From: Mycobacterium sp. AZCC_0083
Lineage (GTDB): Bacteria; Actinomycetota; Actinomycetes; Mycobacteriales; Mycobacteriaceae
Direction of reading: 5' to 3'
DNA length: 64,000 nt
Assembly (NCBI RefSeq): GCF_014202335.1
Contig: NZ_JACHGP010000013.1
Coordinates: 1 to 64,000 of the forward strand
Positions 1-8,617 of this stretch are shown in pieces (the first letter of the stretch is position 1; each line of letters opens with the position of its first letter). Under the pieces are notes generated by a model that saw only the letters and a list, made by a program, of their open reading frames with translations, did no database searches and was not told the origin of the DNA. The translations under genes were made by a program, and so were the position numbers.

Positions 1-1098
1 ACACTGTGGGGCACCCTGTTCGCCACCGACGCCGCTGCGTTCGACCAACGACTGGACGCGCTGGCCTCCACGGTGTGCGACGACGACCCCCGCACACGCG
101 ATCAACTCCGCTCCGACGCGATGGGCGCCCTAGCGCACCGGCAAGACCGATTGGCCTGCCTCTGCGGCAACCAGCACTGCCTCGGCGGCATCGCCACCCC
201 CAGCACCGTCGTCGTTCACGTCGTCGCGCACGCCGACTCCGTCGACACGCCCCTGGCCCAGCCTGAGCGGTCCGATGGTGGTGGCGCCCCGGCCAATTCG
301 CCCACCGGTGTCGACGGCGGCACCGCCACACCCAGCGATGCCCAGGCCGAGTCTGGCGAGATGGCTGCCCGTGCGTCCGCGCAGCACGCCTCCCTGGACG
401 GCGAATCACCCCCAATGTTGAGCAAGCCACTGCGCGAGATGACGCTGGCCGAGGTCATCACCGAAGCCAACGCCGACCCCGGCGAACCCCTGGCCACCCC
501 GCCCGGAGTGATCATCGGCGGGCCGCTGCTGCCCGGACCCGTCGTGGCCCGCGCCGCCCTGCACGCCAAAGTCGTACCGGTCGTGCACCCCGGCAACGCC
601 CCACCCGAACCCCGCTACACCCCCTCCAGGGCGCTAGCCGACTTCGTCCGCTGCCGCGACCTGACGTGCCGCTTCCCGCACTGCAACGTGCCCGCCGACC
701 GGTGCGACACCGACCACACGATTCCGTACCCGAACGGGCCCACCTGCGCGTCGAACCTCAAGTGCCTGTGCAGGTTTCACCACTTATTGAAAACCTTCTG
801 GGGCGGGCCACGGGGTTGGCATGACCGACAGCTACCCGACGGCGACGTCGTCTGGACCTCGCCGTCCGGGCAGAGTTACACCACCCGGCCGGGCAGCCGA
901 CTGCTCTTCCCCAGCCTGTGCCTGCCCACCGCACCAGTCACCGTCACCGAGACCCCCACCGCACACACCGCCGGGCTGACCATGCCACGGCGCACGACCA
1001 CCCGCAGCCAAGACCGCCGCCAACGGATCGACGACGAACGCAGACGCAACGAAGCCGAGAACGAAGCCGCAGCATTCGACTCGATACCACCATTCTGA
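1..1098 (+). CDS. HNH endonuclease, DUF222 / 13E12-repeat family, 5' truncated by the window
   Basis: The reading frame is open from base 1, so the gene starts upstream; 365 residues are visible. The first part (LWGTLFATDAAAFDQRLDAL) looks like the end of the DUF222 region. The C-terminal part carries the Cys/His-rich HNH fold, CRDLTCRFPHC followed by CDTDHTIPYP and CLCRFHH, about nt 646-790. This is the mycobacterial 13E12 repeat family, which is dispersed in many copies in these genomes. A nuclease activity is inferred from the HNH motif; the cellular role of the family is not settled. The tail after the HNH is basic and low-complexity. The gene ends 25 bp before the convergent amidohydrolase gene. 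Confidence 0.9.
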   Translation, partial: TLWGTLFATDAAAFDQRLDALASTVCDDDPRTRDQLRSDAMGALAHRQDRLACLCGNQHCLGGIATPSTVVVHVVAHADSVDTPLAQPERSDGGGAPANSPTGVDGGTATPSDAQAESGEMAARASAQHASLDGESPPMLSKPLREMTLAEVITEANADPGEPLATPPGVIIGGPLLPGPVVARAALHAKVVPVVHPGNAPPEPRYTPSRALADFVRCRDLTCRFPHCNVPADRCDTDHTIPYPNGPTCASNLKCLCRFHHLLKTFWGGPRGWHDRQLPDGDVVWTSPSGQSYTTRPGSRLLFPSLCLPTAPVTVTETPTAHTAGLTMPRRTTTRSQDRRQRIDDERRRNEAENEAAAFDSIPPF

Positions 1099-1122
1099 GC
1101 GCCGGGGTCGGCGAGCGTGTCC

Positions 1123-2424
1123 CTACCTCGCTCGGTGGGGTTCACTCGTGAGCTGCTTGTAGATCGTTCCGTTCTTCATGATCACGAGCAGGGTTCGGTC
1201 CGGGTCAGCGAGTAGCTGGAGGTCTTCGAGCGGGTTGCCGTCAACGAGAAGGAGATCGGCGAGAGCTCCCTCTTCGAGGACGCCGAGCCGCCCCGGGTAA
1301 GGGTTGCGCTGACCGGACATCGCACACAGTGCCGCATTGTCCGACGTGGCCATCTTGAGCACCTCTGCCGGTGTGAACCACCGCGTCATCTTGGCCAACT
1401 GGGCACCCTGCCGCGCGGCGAGCCCGCCGTCGAACAGCGTGTCCGTACCCCACGCGAGCCTGACCCCGTGCTTCTTGGCGAGTCCATATGCCTGGTCGGT
1501 TCCCGCGGTTACTTGGCGTAGCTTGGCTCGCTTCGCCTGCTCGGAGAACTGGATCGCGTCTTCGTCGTCGAGCATCGGCTGCAAACTCCACCAGGCGTCG
1601 CGCTCGGCGATCATCGCCGCCGTGGCGTCGTCCAGCAGGAATCCATGCTCGATGGACCGCACCCCAGCCCGCAGCGCCTGCTGCACGGCCCGCGGTGTGA
1701 AGGCATGAACCAGGACGTAGGTGCCCCAGTTCTCGGCCGCCTCCACGCCGGCGCGCAACTCAGCCTCGGTGTACTGCGTGACATCAACCGGGTCGTAGCT
1801 GGACGACACACCGCCGCCTGCCATCATCTTGATCTGCGTCGCCCCGAGCATCAATTGCTCGCGCACTGCCCGCAGCACTTCGTCGACGCCATCGGCGATC
1901 GTCGATAGACCCATGATTTCGATGTAACTGAGGTGGCCGCAGATCCCGCGTGGCACTGCGTGTGGCATGCGGAAGTCCCCGTGACCGGACGTCTGTGAGA
2001 TGAACGCGCCTGACGGATAGATCCGCGGCCCCGCTACAGTTCCGTCGTCGATCGCCCGCTTGAGCCCGAACGATGGGCCCCCTGCGTCGCGCACGGTGGT
2101 GAATCCGCGGTGCAGCGTGCGGGTGGCCTGTACACCGGCGACGAGGTTGAGATACCCGACATCGGCGGTCATCATCGCGGCGATCGGCATCGACGCCAAC
2201 ATCGCGTGCCAGTGTGCATCGATCAGGCCCGGCATCAGCACTCGTCCACCGCCGTCGATCTCCACTAGATGCTCGCCGTGGACAGGGTCGATGGAATGGG
2301 TGGAGATCGACTCGATCGTCGAGCCGCGGACGAGGACGTTCGAGCCGTTCGACAGCACCGGAGATCGACCGTCGAAGATCCGGACGTTGCGGAACACCGT
2401 GGTGTTCTGTTCGCTTGACGACAT
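1123..2424 (-). CDS. Metal-dependent amidohydrolase (imidazolonepropionase/prolidase-like)
   Basis: This is a 433-residue cytoplasmic hydrolase of the amidohydrolase superfamily. The metal-binding HxH is at H71/H73 (DAHWHAM). A QIKMMAGGG segment supplies the likely carboxylated lysine, two downstream histidines lie in LVHAFTP and SIEHG, and the catalytic Asp is in WGTDT. The N-terminal strand and the C-terminal ADLLLVDGNPLEDL segment form the usual composite beta-domain. Length and motifs fit an intact enzyme. The substrate cannot be read from the sequence. Position beside purine-catabolic genes makes a cyclic amide or aminopurine substrate possible, but related enzymes also act on dipeptides and imidazolones. 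The ATG at 2424 is the first plausible start. Confidence 0.85.
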   Translation of the reverse strand: MSSSEQNTTVFRNVRIFDGRSPVLSNGSNVLVRGSTIESISTHSIDPVHGEHLVEIDGGGRVLMPGLIDAHWHAMLASMPIAAMMTADVGYLNLVAGVQATRTLHRGFTTVRDAGGPSFGLKRAIDDGTVAGPRIYPSGAFISQTSGHGDFRMPHAVPRGICGHLSYIEIMGLSTIADGVDEVLRAVREQLMLGATQIKMMAGGGVSSSYDPVDVTQYTEAELRAGVEAAENWGTYVLVHAFTPRAVQQALRAGVRSIEHGFLLDDATAAMIAERDAWWSLQPMLDDEDAIQFSEQAKRAKLRQVTAGTDQAYGLAKKHGVRLAWGTDTLFDGGLAARQGAQLAKMTRWFTPAEVLKMATSDNAALCAMSGQRNPYPGRLGVLEEGALADLLLVDGNPLEDLQLLADPDRTLLVIMKNGTIYKQLTSEPHRAR

Positions 2425-2528
2425 CGACTGAGTCCTTGACCACTAGGCGTTCCCGTACGAAGCTCTCGTCAGAAAACAGTACCGCTCGACGCTTCATCGG
2501 TCCGGAATTATCTGGTTCACAACACGTT

Positions 2529-3074
2529 TCAGCGCACGTCCACGTCCACACCCGTCGCGAGGTCACCGCATTCGACGGCAACGACGTCGGAGCGGCCTGC
2601 GAGAAAGCGTCGGCCACCCTCGTCGCCGTGCAGGGTCTCCATCAGCGCCGCGACATGACTGCGTTCGATCACCACCGGGTGGCCGGGCCGCCCGCCGAAG
2701 GTCGCCCTGGCCAGGCCGGACACCGCAGACTGGGCCGCCTCCAGCACCCGCGCGATCACGTCGGCACCGACGTCGGGGGTGTCGACGAGGTGCAGCACCA
2801 CGTACCGAGCACCGTCGGCTGCTGCCAGGCCGACGCGCAGCGAGCAGCCGATCCCCGAGGCCCAGTCCCGCGCCAGGACCGCGCGCGCCGGGCTCGGCAC
2901 GTCGACCACGGCGGCGCCAAGCACCACCACGACGTCGCCACATCCACCGCGGTCCAGCGCGTCGACCGCGATCCGCAGCCACTCCCCTTGCTCGGCAAGG
3001 ACTTTCGGCATGCCGTACCGCGTTCCCGCCCCCGCGGCAAGGAGAATGCCGACGACCCGTTGTTCCTCCGACAT
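2529..3074 (-). CDS. MobA/MocA-like nucleotidyltransferase for molybdenum cofactor
   Basis: A 181-residue NTP transferase-like protein. The nucleotide-binding signature LLAAGAGTRYGMPK follows the start closely, and VLHLVDTPDV contains the metal-binding Asp. A GGRPGHPVVIER segment follows, as in MocA-type enzymes that attach CMP to molybdopterin for xanthine dehydrogenase-family enzymes. The reading frame is open further upstream, but the ATG at 3074 puts the signature at residues 8-20, as is normal. The gene diverges from the permease gene with only 34 bp between starts. The xanthine dehydrogenase at 10.5-13.9 kb is the obvious client, so a role in its cofactor maturation is a reasonable inference. 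Confidence 0.75.
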   Translation of the reverse strand: MSEEQRVVGILLAAGAGTRYGMPKVLAEQGEWLRIAVDALDRGGCGDVVVVLGAAVVDVPSPARAVLARDWASGIGCSLRVGLAAADGARYVVLHLVDTPDVGADVIARVLEAAQSAVSGLARATFGGRPGHPVVIERSHVAALMETLHGDEGGRRFLAGRSDVVAVECGDLATGVDVDVR

Positions 3075-3108
3075 GCGAATAGTGTGAACCTGGCCGATTC
3101 TTGGAGGC

Positions 3109-5022
3109 ATGCCCGCCCCATCGGCCGAGACGGCCGCGAAGCCCAAGAAGCGCGTGCACCCCGTCGACGAGGTGCTGCCGATCCCCAAGCTGGCGACATA
3201 CGGCTTCCAGCACGTCGTGGCGTTCTACGCAGGGGCGGTGCTGGTCCCGATCCTCATCGCCAGCGCGATCAACTTGCCGAGCGAGGAACTCGTCAAGCTG
3301 ATCACCGCCGACCTGTTCACCTGCGGCATCGCCTCGATCATTCAGGCCGTCGGGTTCTGGAAGATCGGCGTGCGCCTGCCGCTTCTGCAGGGCGTGACGT
3401 TCACCGGCGTCTCCCCCATCATCGCGATCGGACTCGCACACGGCGGCGGAGCCGCGAGCCTGCTCTACGTGTACGGCGCGGTGATCGTCGCGGGCGTCTT
3501 CACGTTCCTGATCGCACCGATCTTCGTCAAGCTGCTGCGGTTCTTCCCACCGGTCGTCACCGGCACGCTGATCACCATCATCGGGTTGTGTCTGGTGCCC
3601 GTCGGCGCCCACGACGCCGTGACCAACCCGCACACCGGCGAGATCGACGCATCGAACCTGCGCTGGCTGCTGTACGCGGCCGGCACGATCGCGATCATCG
3701 TCGGGATCCAGCGCCTGTTCCGCGGGTTCGTCGCCACGATCGCCGTCCTGTTGGGGTTGGTGATCGGCTGCGCGGCCGCGTTTGCGCTTGGCGACATGAG
3801 CTTCGAGAAGGTGGGCGCCGCGTCCGCGATCGGCTTCACCGAGCCATTCGTGTTCGGCATGCCCAAGTTCGACGTCGTCGCGTGCCTGACGATGATCATC
3901 GTGCTACTGATCACCGCCGTGGAATCCACCGGGAGCACCATGGCCACCGGCGAGATCGTCGGCAAGCGGATCAAGGCCTCCGACATCGGCAACGTGTTGC
4001 GCGCCGACGGCCTCGCGACCGCGATCGGTGGCGTCTTCAACTCGTTCCCGTACACCGCGTTCTCCGAGAACGTGGGCCTGGTCAGGCTCACCGGCGTCAA
4101 GAGCCGCTGGGTGGTGGCCGCCGCTGGCGTCATCATGATCCTGCTCGGCTTCCTGCCGAAGGTGGCGGCCGTCGTCTCCTCGATTCCGCAACCCGTGCTC
4201 GGCGGCGCGGCGCTGACCCTGTTCGCGACAGTCGCCGTCGTCGGCATCCAGACCCTCGGCAAGGTCGACTTCACCGACCACCGCAACCTGATCATCGTCA
4301 CCACCAGCATCGGATTGGCGCTGTGGGTGACGTCGTATCCCGATGTGGCCAAAGCACTTCCGTCCGGCCTCGACCTGCTCTTCGGCAGCGGTATCAGCAT
4401 CGGGGCCATCGCGGCCATTGCGCTCAACATCGTGTTCTTCCATCTGGGGTCGCGCGGCCCCCGGGTGGCGGGTGGCGGGTCGATCACCCTCGACGAAGTC
4501 AACGCGATGACCAAGGAGCGGTTCACCGAGGTGTTCGGCAGCGTGGTGCAGAACGTGCCATGGGCCGTGCAGCGTGCAATCGAACAGCGCCCGTTCGCCG
4601 ACACCACGGCACTGCGCGAGGCATTCCAGGACGCCGTCCTGACCGGTTCCTCCGAACAACAGCTGCAGTTGATCCGGGCGTTCCCCGACCTCGGCGCCGA
4701 GGACGAGACCGGCCACGCGCTCGCCGTCGACCACGTCGCCTTGTCCAACCTCGACGAGGACGACCACGACGACGTCGTCGAGCTGTCCACCGCGTACCGG
4801 GAGCACTTCGACTTCCCGCTGATCATCTGCGCCAAGGAGACCGAACGCTTCGACCGGGTGCTGCGCAACGGGTGGTCTCGGATGGACAATTCGCCCGCCG
4901 CCGAGAAGGCGTTCGCACTGATCGAGATCGCCAAGATCGTCAACTACCGGTTCAGCGACCTCGTCGCCGACGCCAACCCCATCGCGGCCGCGCGGTTCAG
5001 CCGGTTCAGCGAGTTGCCATAG
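3109..5022 (+). CDS. NCS2 purine/xanthine permease with C-terminal UraD-like domain
   Basis: 637 residues. Residues ~25-465 are a polytopic NCS2 (uracil/xanthine/urate) permease with the TM1 QH pair (GFQHVVAFYAG, Q34-H35) and the family signature FSENVGLVRLTGVKSRW. Residues ~470-637 are related to OHCU decarboxylase: VLTGSSEQQLQLIRAFPDLG, then AYREHFDFPLIICAKE. At the catalytic His of UraD (GHP in the next gene) this domain has Phe525, and the Glu-Gln pair is replaced by Asp-His (541-542), so decarboxylase activity is doubtful. Ordinary NCS2 permeases are ~430-460 residues. The gene heads a run with uraD, uraH and uricase, so it probably imports xanthine or urate. Confidence 0.88.
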   Translation: MPAPSAETAAKPKKRVHPVDEVLPIPKLATYGFQHVVAFYAGAVLVPILIASAINLPSEELVKLITADLFTCGIASIIQAVGFWKIGVRLPLLQGVTFTGVSPIIAIGLAHGGGAASLLYVYGAVIVAGVFTFLIAPIFVKLLRFFPPVVTGTLITIIGLCLVPVGAHDAVTNPHTGEIDASNLRWLLYAAGTIAIIVGIQRLFRGFVATIAVLLGLVIGCAAAFALGDMSFEKVGAASAIGFTEPFVFGMPKFDVVACLTMIIVLLITAVESTGSTMATGEIVGKRIKASDIGNVLRADGLATAIGGVFNSFPYTAFSENVGLVRLTGVKSRWVVAAAGVIMILLGFLPKVAAVVSSIPQPVLGGAALTLFATVAVVGIQTLGKVDFTDHRNLIIVTTSIGLALWVTSYPDVAKALPSGLDLLFGSGISIGAIAAIALNIVFFHLGSRGPRVAGGGSITLDEVNAMTKERFTEVFGSVVQNVPWAVQRAIEQRPFADTTALREAFQDAVLTGSSEQQLQLIRAFPDLGAEDETGHALAVDHVALSNLDEDDHDDVVELSTAYREHFDFPLIICAKETERFDRVLRNGWSRMDNSPAAEKAFALIEIAKIVNYRFSDLVADANPIAAARFSRFSELP

Positions 5023-5031
5023 TTCACATCG

Positions 5032-5559
5032 ATGACCACTCAACCCGCGCTCGGTCTCGACGGCTTCAATCGCAGTACCGAGCGCCAGCGCATGCACCTG
5101 CTGTTCGGCGTGTGCTCGTCGCCGATCTGGGCCCGCCGTGTCCTGGCTGGGGCGCCGTTCGCCGACGTCGACGCCCTGCTCGACCGCGCCGACCGGGTGC
5201 TCGCCGAGCTCCCGGACGCCGAGATCGACGCCGCGCTGGACGGACATCCCCGCATCGGGGCAAAGGTCGACAACGCCTCGTCAGCCCGGGAACAGGCAGG
5301 CATGACGGCGGCGGGCGACGACGTGCGCGCCGCCCTGGCCGTCGGCAACCGGGACTACGAGGAGCGGTTCGGCTACGTCTACCTGGTGTGCGCCAGCGGA
5401 CGCTCCGCCGACGAACTTCTGGCGATCCTCACCGACCGACTCGGCAACGATCCCGACACCGAACGCCGCGTCATGCGCAACGAACTGGCCAAGATCAACC
5501 GGCTTCGCCTGAATCGGCTGCTGAGCGAGCCACCCGGCGAGGCAAGATCGAGCACATGA
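5032..5559 (+). CDS. uraD: OHCU decarboxylase (UraD)
   Basis: A 175-residue 2-oxo-4-hydroxy-4-carboxy-5-ureidoimidazoline decarboxylase, which makes (S)-allantoin in the last step of the uricase pathway. The catalytic His is at residue 72 in GHPRIGAK and the Glu at 87 in SAREQAG; YEERFGYVYLVCASGRS is the conserved strand and loop. This copy keeps the catalytic residues lost in the domain fused to the permease upstream. It starts 9 bp after the permease stop and its stop overlaps the uraH start (ATGA), so the genes are probably one transcript. Confidence 0.92.
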   Translation: MTTQPALGLDGFNRSTERQRMHLLFGVCSSPIWARRVLAGAPFADVDALLDRADRVLAELPDAEIDAALDGHPRIGAKVDNASSAREQAGMTAAGDDVRAALAVGNRDYEERFGYVYLVCASGRSADELLAILTDRLGNDPDTERRVMRNELAKINRLRLNRLLSEPPGEARSST

Positions 5560-5876
5560 GCCTCTCCACGCACGTCCTCGACGCCGTGTCCGGCAGGCCC
5601 GCCCCGGGAGTGCCCGTGACGCTGCGCGACGCCAGCGACGTGGTACTTGCCAGCGCGGTCACCGACGCCGACGGGCGCATCGCGAACCTCGGCGACGACC
5701 TGGCCGCCGGTATCTTCCGGCTGCGCTTCGACACCGCGACGTACTTCGCCGCTAAGGAGATCACGGGGTTCTACCCGGAGATCGTCATCGCGTTCGAGAT
5801 CACGGATGCCTCGGCAAGACATCACGTTCCGGTTTTGTTGTCGCCGTATGCGTATTCCACCTACCGAGGGAGCTGA
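5556..5876 (+). CDS. uraH: 5-hydroxyisourate hydrolase (transthyretin-like)
   Basis: 106 residues beginning MSLSTHVLDAVSGRPAPGVP and ending in the diagnostic tetrapeptide YRGS. It hydrolyses 5-hydroxyisourate, the product of uricase, to OHCU. The catalytic His near the N terminus (STHVLD) and the terminal YRGS are both present. The ATG at 5556 overlaps the uraD stop by 4 nt, which implies translational coupling. It is followed after 3 bp by the GTG of the uricase gene. Length is normal for a single-domain HIUase without a signal peptide. Confidence 0.93.
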   Translation: MSLSTHVLDAVSGRPAPGVPVTLRDASDVVLASAVTDADGRIANLGDDLAAGIFRLRFDTATYFAAKEITGFYPEIVIAFEITDASARHHVPVLLSPYAYSTYRGS

Positions 5877-5879
5877 CAC

Positions 5880-6791
5880 GTGTCGGGCATCATCCTGGGC
5901 AAGAACCAGTACGGCAAGGCCGAGAACCGCCTGGTGCGGATCTACCGCGATACGCCGCGCCACGAGATTCACGACGTGAACGTATCCGTCTGTCTGCGTG
6001 GCGATTTCACTGCGGCTCACCTGGCGGGCGACCAGTCCGAGGTGCTGCCCACAGATACCCAGAAGCAGACCGCCTACGCCTACGCCAAGGAGAAGGGCCT
6101 GCAGTCGATCGAGGACTACGCGCTCACCTTGGCCCGGCACTTCGTTGGCGACGTCGAGCCGGTTCTCGGCGCGCGGATCGAGATCGAGGAGTACGCCTGG
6201 GAACGCGCGATCGTTGACGGCACCGAGCACGACCACACCTGGGTACGCAAGGGCCAGGAGGTGCGCACGGCCGCGATCACCGTCGACGGCACCGACGAGT
6301 GGGTGATCGGCGGCCTCAAGGACATGGTGATCCTGAAGTCGACGGGGTCGGAATTCGCCGGCTTCCTGACCGACCCGTACACCGTCCTGGAACCCACCCA
6401 CGATCGCGTGATGGCGACGTCGTTGGTGGCTCAGTGGAGGTATCACCGCACCGGCCCTGACTGGGACATAGCTTGGGAGGCGACCTACATCGGCGTCAAA
6501 GCCCAACTGGTGAAACAGTTCGCGGTCGTCCAGTCGCGCGCCTTGCAGCAGACGCTCTACGAGATGGGCAAGGCCGTGCTGGAGACCTACCCCCAGATCG
6601 CCGAAATCAGGCTGTCGGCGCCCAACAAACACCACTTCGTCTACGACCTGTCCCCGTTCGGGCTGGAGAACCCCAACGAGGTGTTCCACGCCGACGACCG
6701 GCCCTACGGCCTGATCCAGGCCACCGTCACCCGTGACGATGCGCCCGCACCTGGGCCGGCGTGGGATCTGCAGCGCGGCTGGCTGGGCTGA
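5880..6791 (+). CDS. uox: Urate oxidase (uricase)
   Basis: A 303-residue cofactor-independent uricase, converting urate and O2 to 5-hydroxyisourate and peroxide. Visible family segments are YGKAENRLVRIYRD near the start, DTQKQTAYAYAKEKG, VLKSTGSEFAGF-like core sequence (ILKSTGSEFAGFLTDPYT) and LSAPNKHHFVYDL, which corresponds to the region binding the substrate in known uricases. Start is GTG at 5880, four bases after uraH. It is the last gene of the permease-uraD-uraH-uox run; the next gene is separated by 157 bp. Confidence 0.93.
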   Translation: MSGIILGKNQYGKAENRLVRIYRDTPRHEIHDVNVSVCLRGDFTAAHLAGDQSEVLPTDTQKQTAYAYAKEKGLQSIEDYALTLARHFVGDVEPVLGARIEIEEYAWERAIVDGTEHDHTWVRKGQEVRTAAITVDGTDEWVIGGLKDMVILKSTGSEFAGFLTDPYTVLEPTHDRVMATSLVAQWRYHRTGPDWDIAWEATYIGVKAQLVKQFAVVQSRALQQTLYEMGKAVLETYPQIAEIRLSAPNKHHFVYDLSPFGLENPNEVFHADDRPYGLIQATVTRDDAPAPGPAWDLQRGWLG

Positions 6792-6948
6792 ATCATTAGA
6801 TTCGTCTTAGTTAGCAGGTCAAGGTATCCGGATCGGCGTACCGTTTGTGCAGGTTGGACAAACAGCCGAGCAAGAGCGTCATCCCACGGCTTTGAGACGC
6901 AGGGCCCATCGATTCCTTGGCGTGCCACGTCCCACTGATGGAGTCAGA

Positions 6949-7386
6949 GTGTCTTCGTTCGAATCGCCCCGCCCGGCCAAGCCGGACTCCGTAACCGTCT
7001 GTCATAGCGCCCAATTCGCGACGCGCTGGCTGCATCCCTCCATCCTCATCGTCTCCGCGCACGGCGAGCTCGACGCGGCCAACGCACAGGAGTTCGCCGA
7101 GTACGCAATCCGGCACACCGACGCGGTGAAGCGCCTGCTGCTAGACCTCAAGGGCATCGAATTCTTCGGCACGGCAGGCTTTTCGGCGCTGCACAGCCTC
7201 AACGTGCGGTGCGCCGCGATCGGCGCTGACTGGGCGATGATGCCCAGCAAGGCGGTGACGCGGTTGCTGGGTATCTGCGATCCGGACGCGACGCTGCCGG
7301 TGGCGCCCACCATCGAAACCGCGCTCGCCGTCATTCACGGTGAACCGCGGCAGCCGCTACTGCAGCTGGTCCCGGAGCCGCGCTAG
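6949..7386 (+). CDS. STAS-domain protein, putative anti-sigma factor antagonist
   Basis: A 145-residue protein with a STAS fold: SILIVSAHGELDAANAQEF, then LLLDLKGIEFFGTAGFSAL. In this family the residue after the FFG turn is the phosphorylated Ser or Thr; here it is Thr. The GTG at 6949 is chosen because GGAG lies six bases upstream and the domain starts normally; the frame is open further upstream. It probably binds an RsbW-type anti-sigma factor and so frees SigF or a related sigma factor. Its 3' end overlaps the 3' end of sigF on the opposite strand by 30 bp. Confidence 0.82.
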   Translation: MSSFESPRPAKPDSVTVCHSAQFATRWLHPSILIVSAHGELDAANAQEFAEYAIRHTDAVKRLLLDLKGIEFFGTAGFSALHSLNVRCAAIGADWAMMPSKAVTRLLGICDPDATLPVAPTIETALAVIHGEPRQPLLQLVPEPR

Positions 7387-8160
7387 CGACTTGGCCAGCA
7401 GCCGGGATACGTGCATCTGGGAGATGCCCACCCGCTCGGCGATCTGAGTCTGCGTCAGCGACTCGAAGAACCGCAGGACCAACACCGTGCGTTCCCGCTC
7501 GGGCAGCGCTTCCAGCAGGGGCCGCAACGCCTCCCGGTTCTCGATCCGGTCCAGGTTGGTGTCGACGTCACCGAGCGTGTCCGCAATCGCGGGAGCGTCT
7601 TCGGTACCGCTGCCGCCGTCGATCGACATGGTGTTGTACGAGCTCCCGGCGATCAGACCCTCGACCACCTCGTCGCGATCCATCTCGAGCTCCGTGGCGA
7701 GCTCCGACGGAGTGGGGGCGCGGCCGAGCCGCTGCGACAGATCCGCCGTCGCGGCACCCAACCGCAGATGCAGTTCCTTGAGCCGACGTGGCACCTTGAC
7801 CGACCAGCTGTTGTCCCGGAAGTGCCTGCGGACCTCGCCCATGATGGTCGGCACCGCGAACGATACGAAGTCCGATCCTGCGTCTACGTCGAACCGGATC
7901 ACGGCGTTCACCAGGCCGACCCTGGCGACCTGCACCAGATCGTCGCGGGGTTCACCGCGGCCGTCGAACCGCCTGGCGATGTGATCGGCCAGGGGCAGGC
8001 ACCGCTCGACGATGGCATCGCGCTGGCGGGTGATCTCAGGGGCTTCGGGGGTCTCGGAGGCGTCGCCGCCGAGTTCCTGCAGTTCGCGGAACATGTCGAT
8101 GACGTCGGCGTATTCAGAGTTCGATCGCGCCGACGAACCCCGAGGGGACGAGGTCGTCAC
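7357..8160 (-). CDS. sigF: RNA polymerase sigma factor SigF
   Basis: A 267-residue SigB/SigF-type group 3 sigma factor. Region 2 is seen in LPLADHIARRF, DDLVQVARVGLVNAVIRFD and FVSFAVPTIMGEVRRHFRD; region 3 in PRRLKEL and APTPSELATELEM; region 4 in LPERERTVLVLRFFESLTQ and the helix-turn-helix IAERVGISQMHVSRLL. The GTG at 8160 is used because it overlaps the rsbW stop (GTGA), the usual usfX-sigF arrangement. It directs stationary-phase and stress transcription in mycobacteria. The gene is cotranscribed with its anti-sigma factor and converges on the STAS gene. Confidence 0.95.
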   Translation of the reverse strand: MTTSSPRGSSARSNSEYADVIDMFRELQELGGDASETPEAPEITRQRDAIVERCLPLADHIARRFDGRGEPRDDLVQVARVGLVNAVIRFDVDAGSDFVSFAVPTIMGEVRRHFRDNSWSVKVPRRLKELHLRLGAATADLSQRLGRAPTPSELATELEMDRDEVVEGLIAGSSYNTMSIDGGSGTEDAPAIADTLGDVDTNLDRIENREALRPLLEALPERERTVLVLRFFESLTQTQIAERVGISQMHVSRLLAKSLARLRDQLQ

Positions 8161-8552
8161 CGCAGCGAGCTCGCTCGTCTCGTCGTCATGGAGATGCCGA
8201 ACACCGCGCCCTCGTCGAGTGCCTCGCCGTTCTGGAACGTCGTCACGTCGTCCATCAACGAGCTCAGTACGTGCCAGCTGAAGCTGCCGGGCGCCATGAT
8301 GTCGGGTGACGTGCACGTGGTGGACGCATCGATGACCACGTCGTCGTCCTGCGGGCGGACCACGACGATGAGCGTGGAGCCCGGAACGGCCGACCGGATC
8401 AAGCGGGTGCAGGCTTCGTCCACCGCCAGACGCAGATCGGCGACGGTGTCCATGTCGAGGTCTTCGAAGGTACCGACCGCCCCGATCAGCGTGCGCACCA
8501 CGGCTAGGTTCTCGAGCTTGGCCACAACCCGGAACTCGACCTCGTTCTCCAC
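8157..8552 (-). CDS. rsbW: Anti-sigma F factor, RsbW/UsfX-type serine kinase
   Basis: A 131-residue GHKL-fold protein. LRLAVDEACTRLIRSA is the N box (with E-A-C-T), and the C-terminal LSSLMDDVTTFQNGEA and GAVFGISM segments complete the fold. It binds and inhibits SigF. The GTG at 8552 follows AGGAGGT directly; upstream in-frame starts lack such a site. The classic usfX-sigF pair in M. tuberculosis has the same order and overlap. A SigF-like promoter lies about 30 bp upstream, consistent with autoregulation. Confidence 0.9.
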   Translation of the reverse strand: MENEVEFRVVAKLENLAVVRTLIGAVGTFEDLDMDTVADLRLAVDEACTRLIRSAVPGSTLIVVVRPQDDDVVIDASTTCTSPDIMAPGSFSWHVLSSLMDDVTTFQNGEALDEGAVFGISMTTRRASSLR

Positions 8553-8580
8553 ACGACCTCCTGCTGCTGTCGGGATGAGA

Positions 8581-8604
8581 CTACCCTCGGAATTCCAGCT
8601 AACC
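8581..8604 (-). promoter_or_regulatory. Candidate SigF promoter for rsbW-sigF
   Basis: On the minus strand GGTTA is followed 13 bases later by GGGTA, about 29 bp upstream of the rsbW start. The mycobacterial SigF consensus is GGTTT, 15-17 bases, GGGTA, so the elements match but the spacing is short. Autoregulation is inferred. Confidence 0.45.
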
Positions 8605-8617
8605 ATGAATGCAACGA

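Noticed and set aside
1..1098. Reading the HNH gene as part of an intein or homing element
   Set aside because: The DUF222-HNH layout is the ordinary 13E12 repeat family; no splice motifs or host gene are visible.
2214..5876. A 1220-codon open frame on the plus strand
   Set aside because: Only its last 107 codons (uraH) are real. The rest is a GC-rich shadow of the MocA, permease and uraD genes in another frame, full of Arg/Pro runs.
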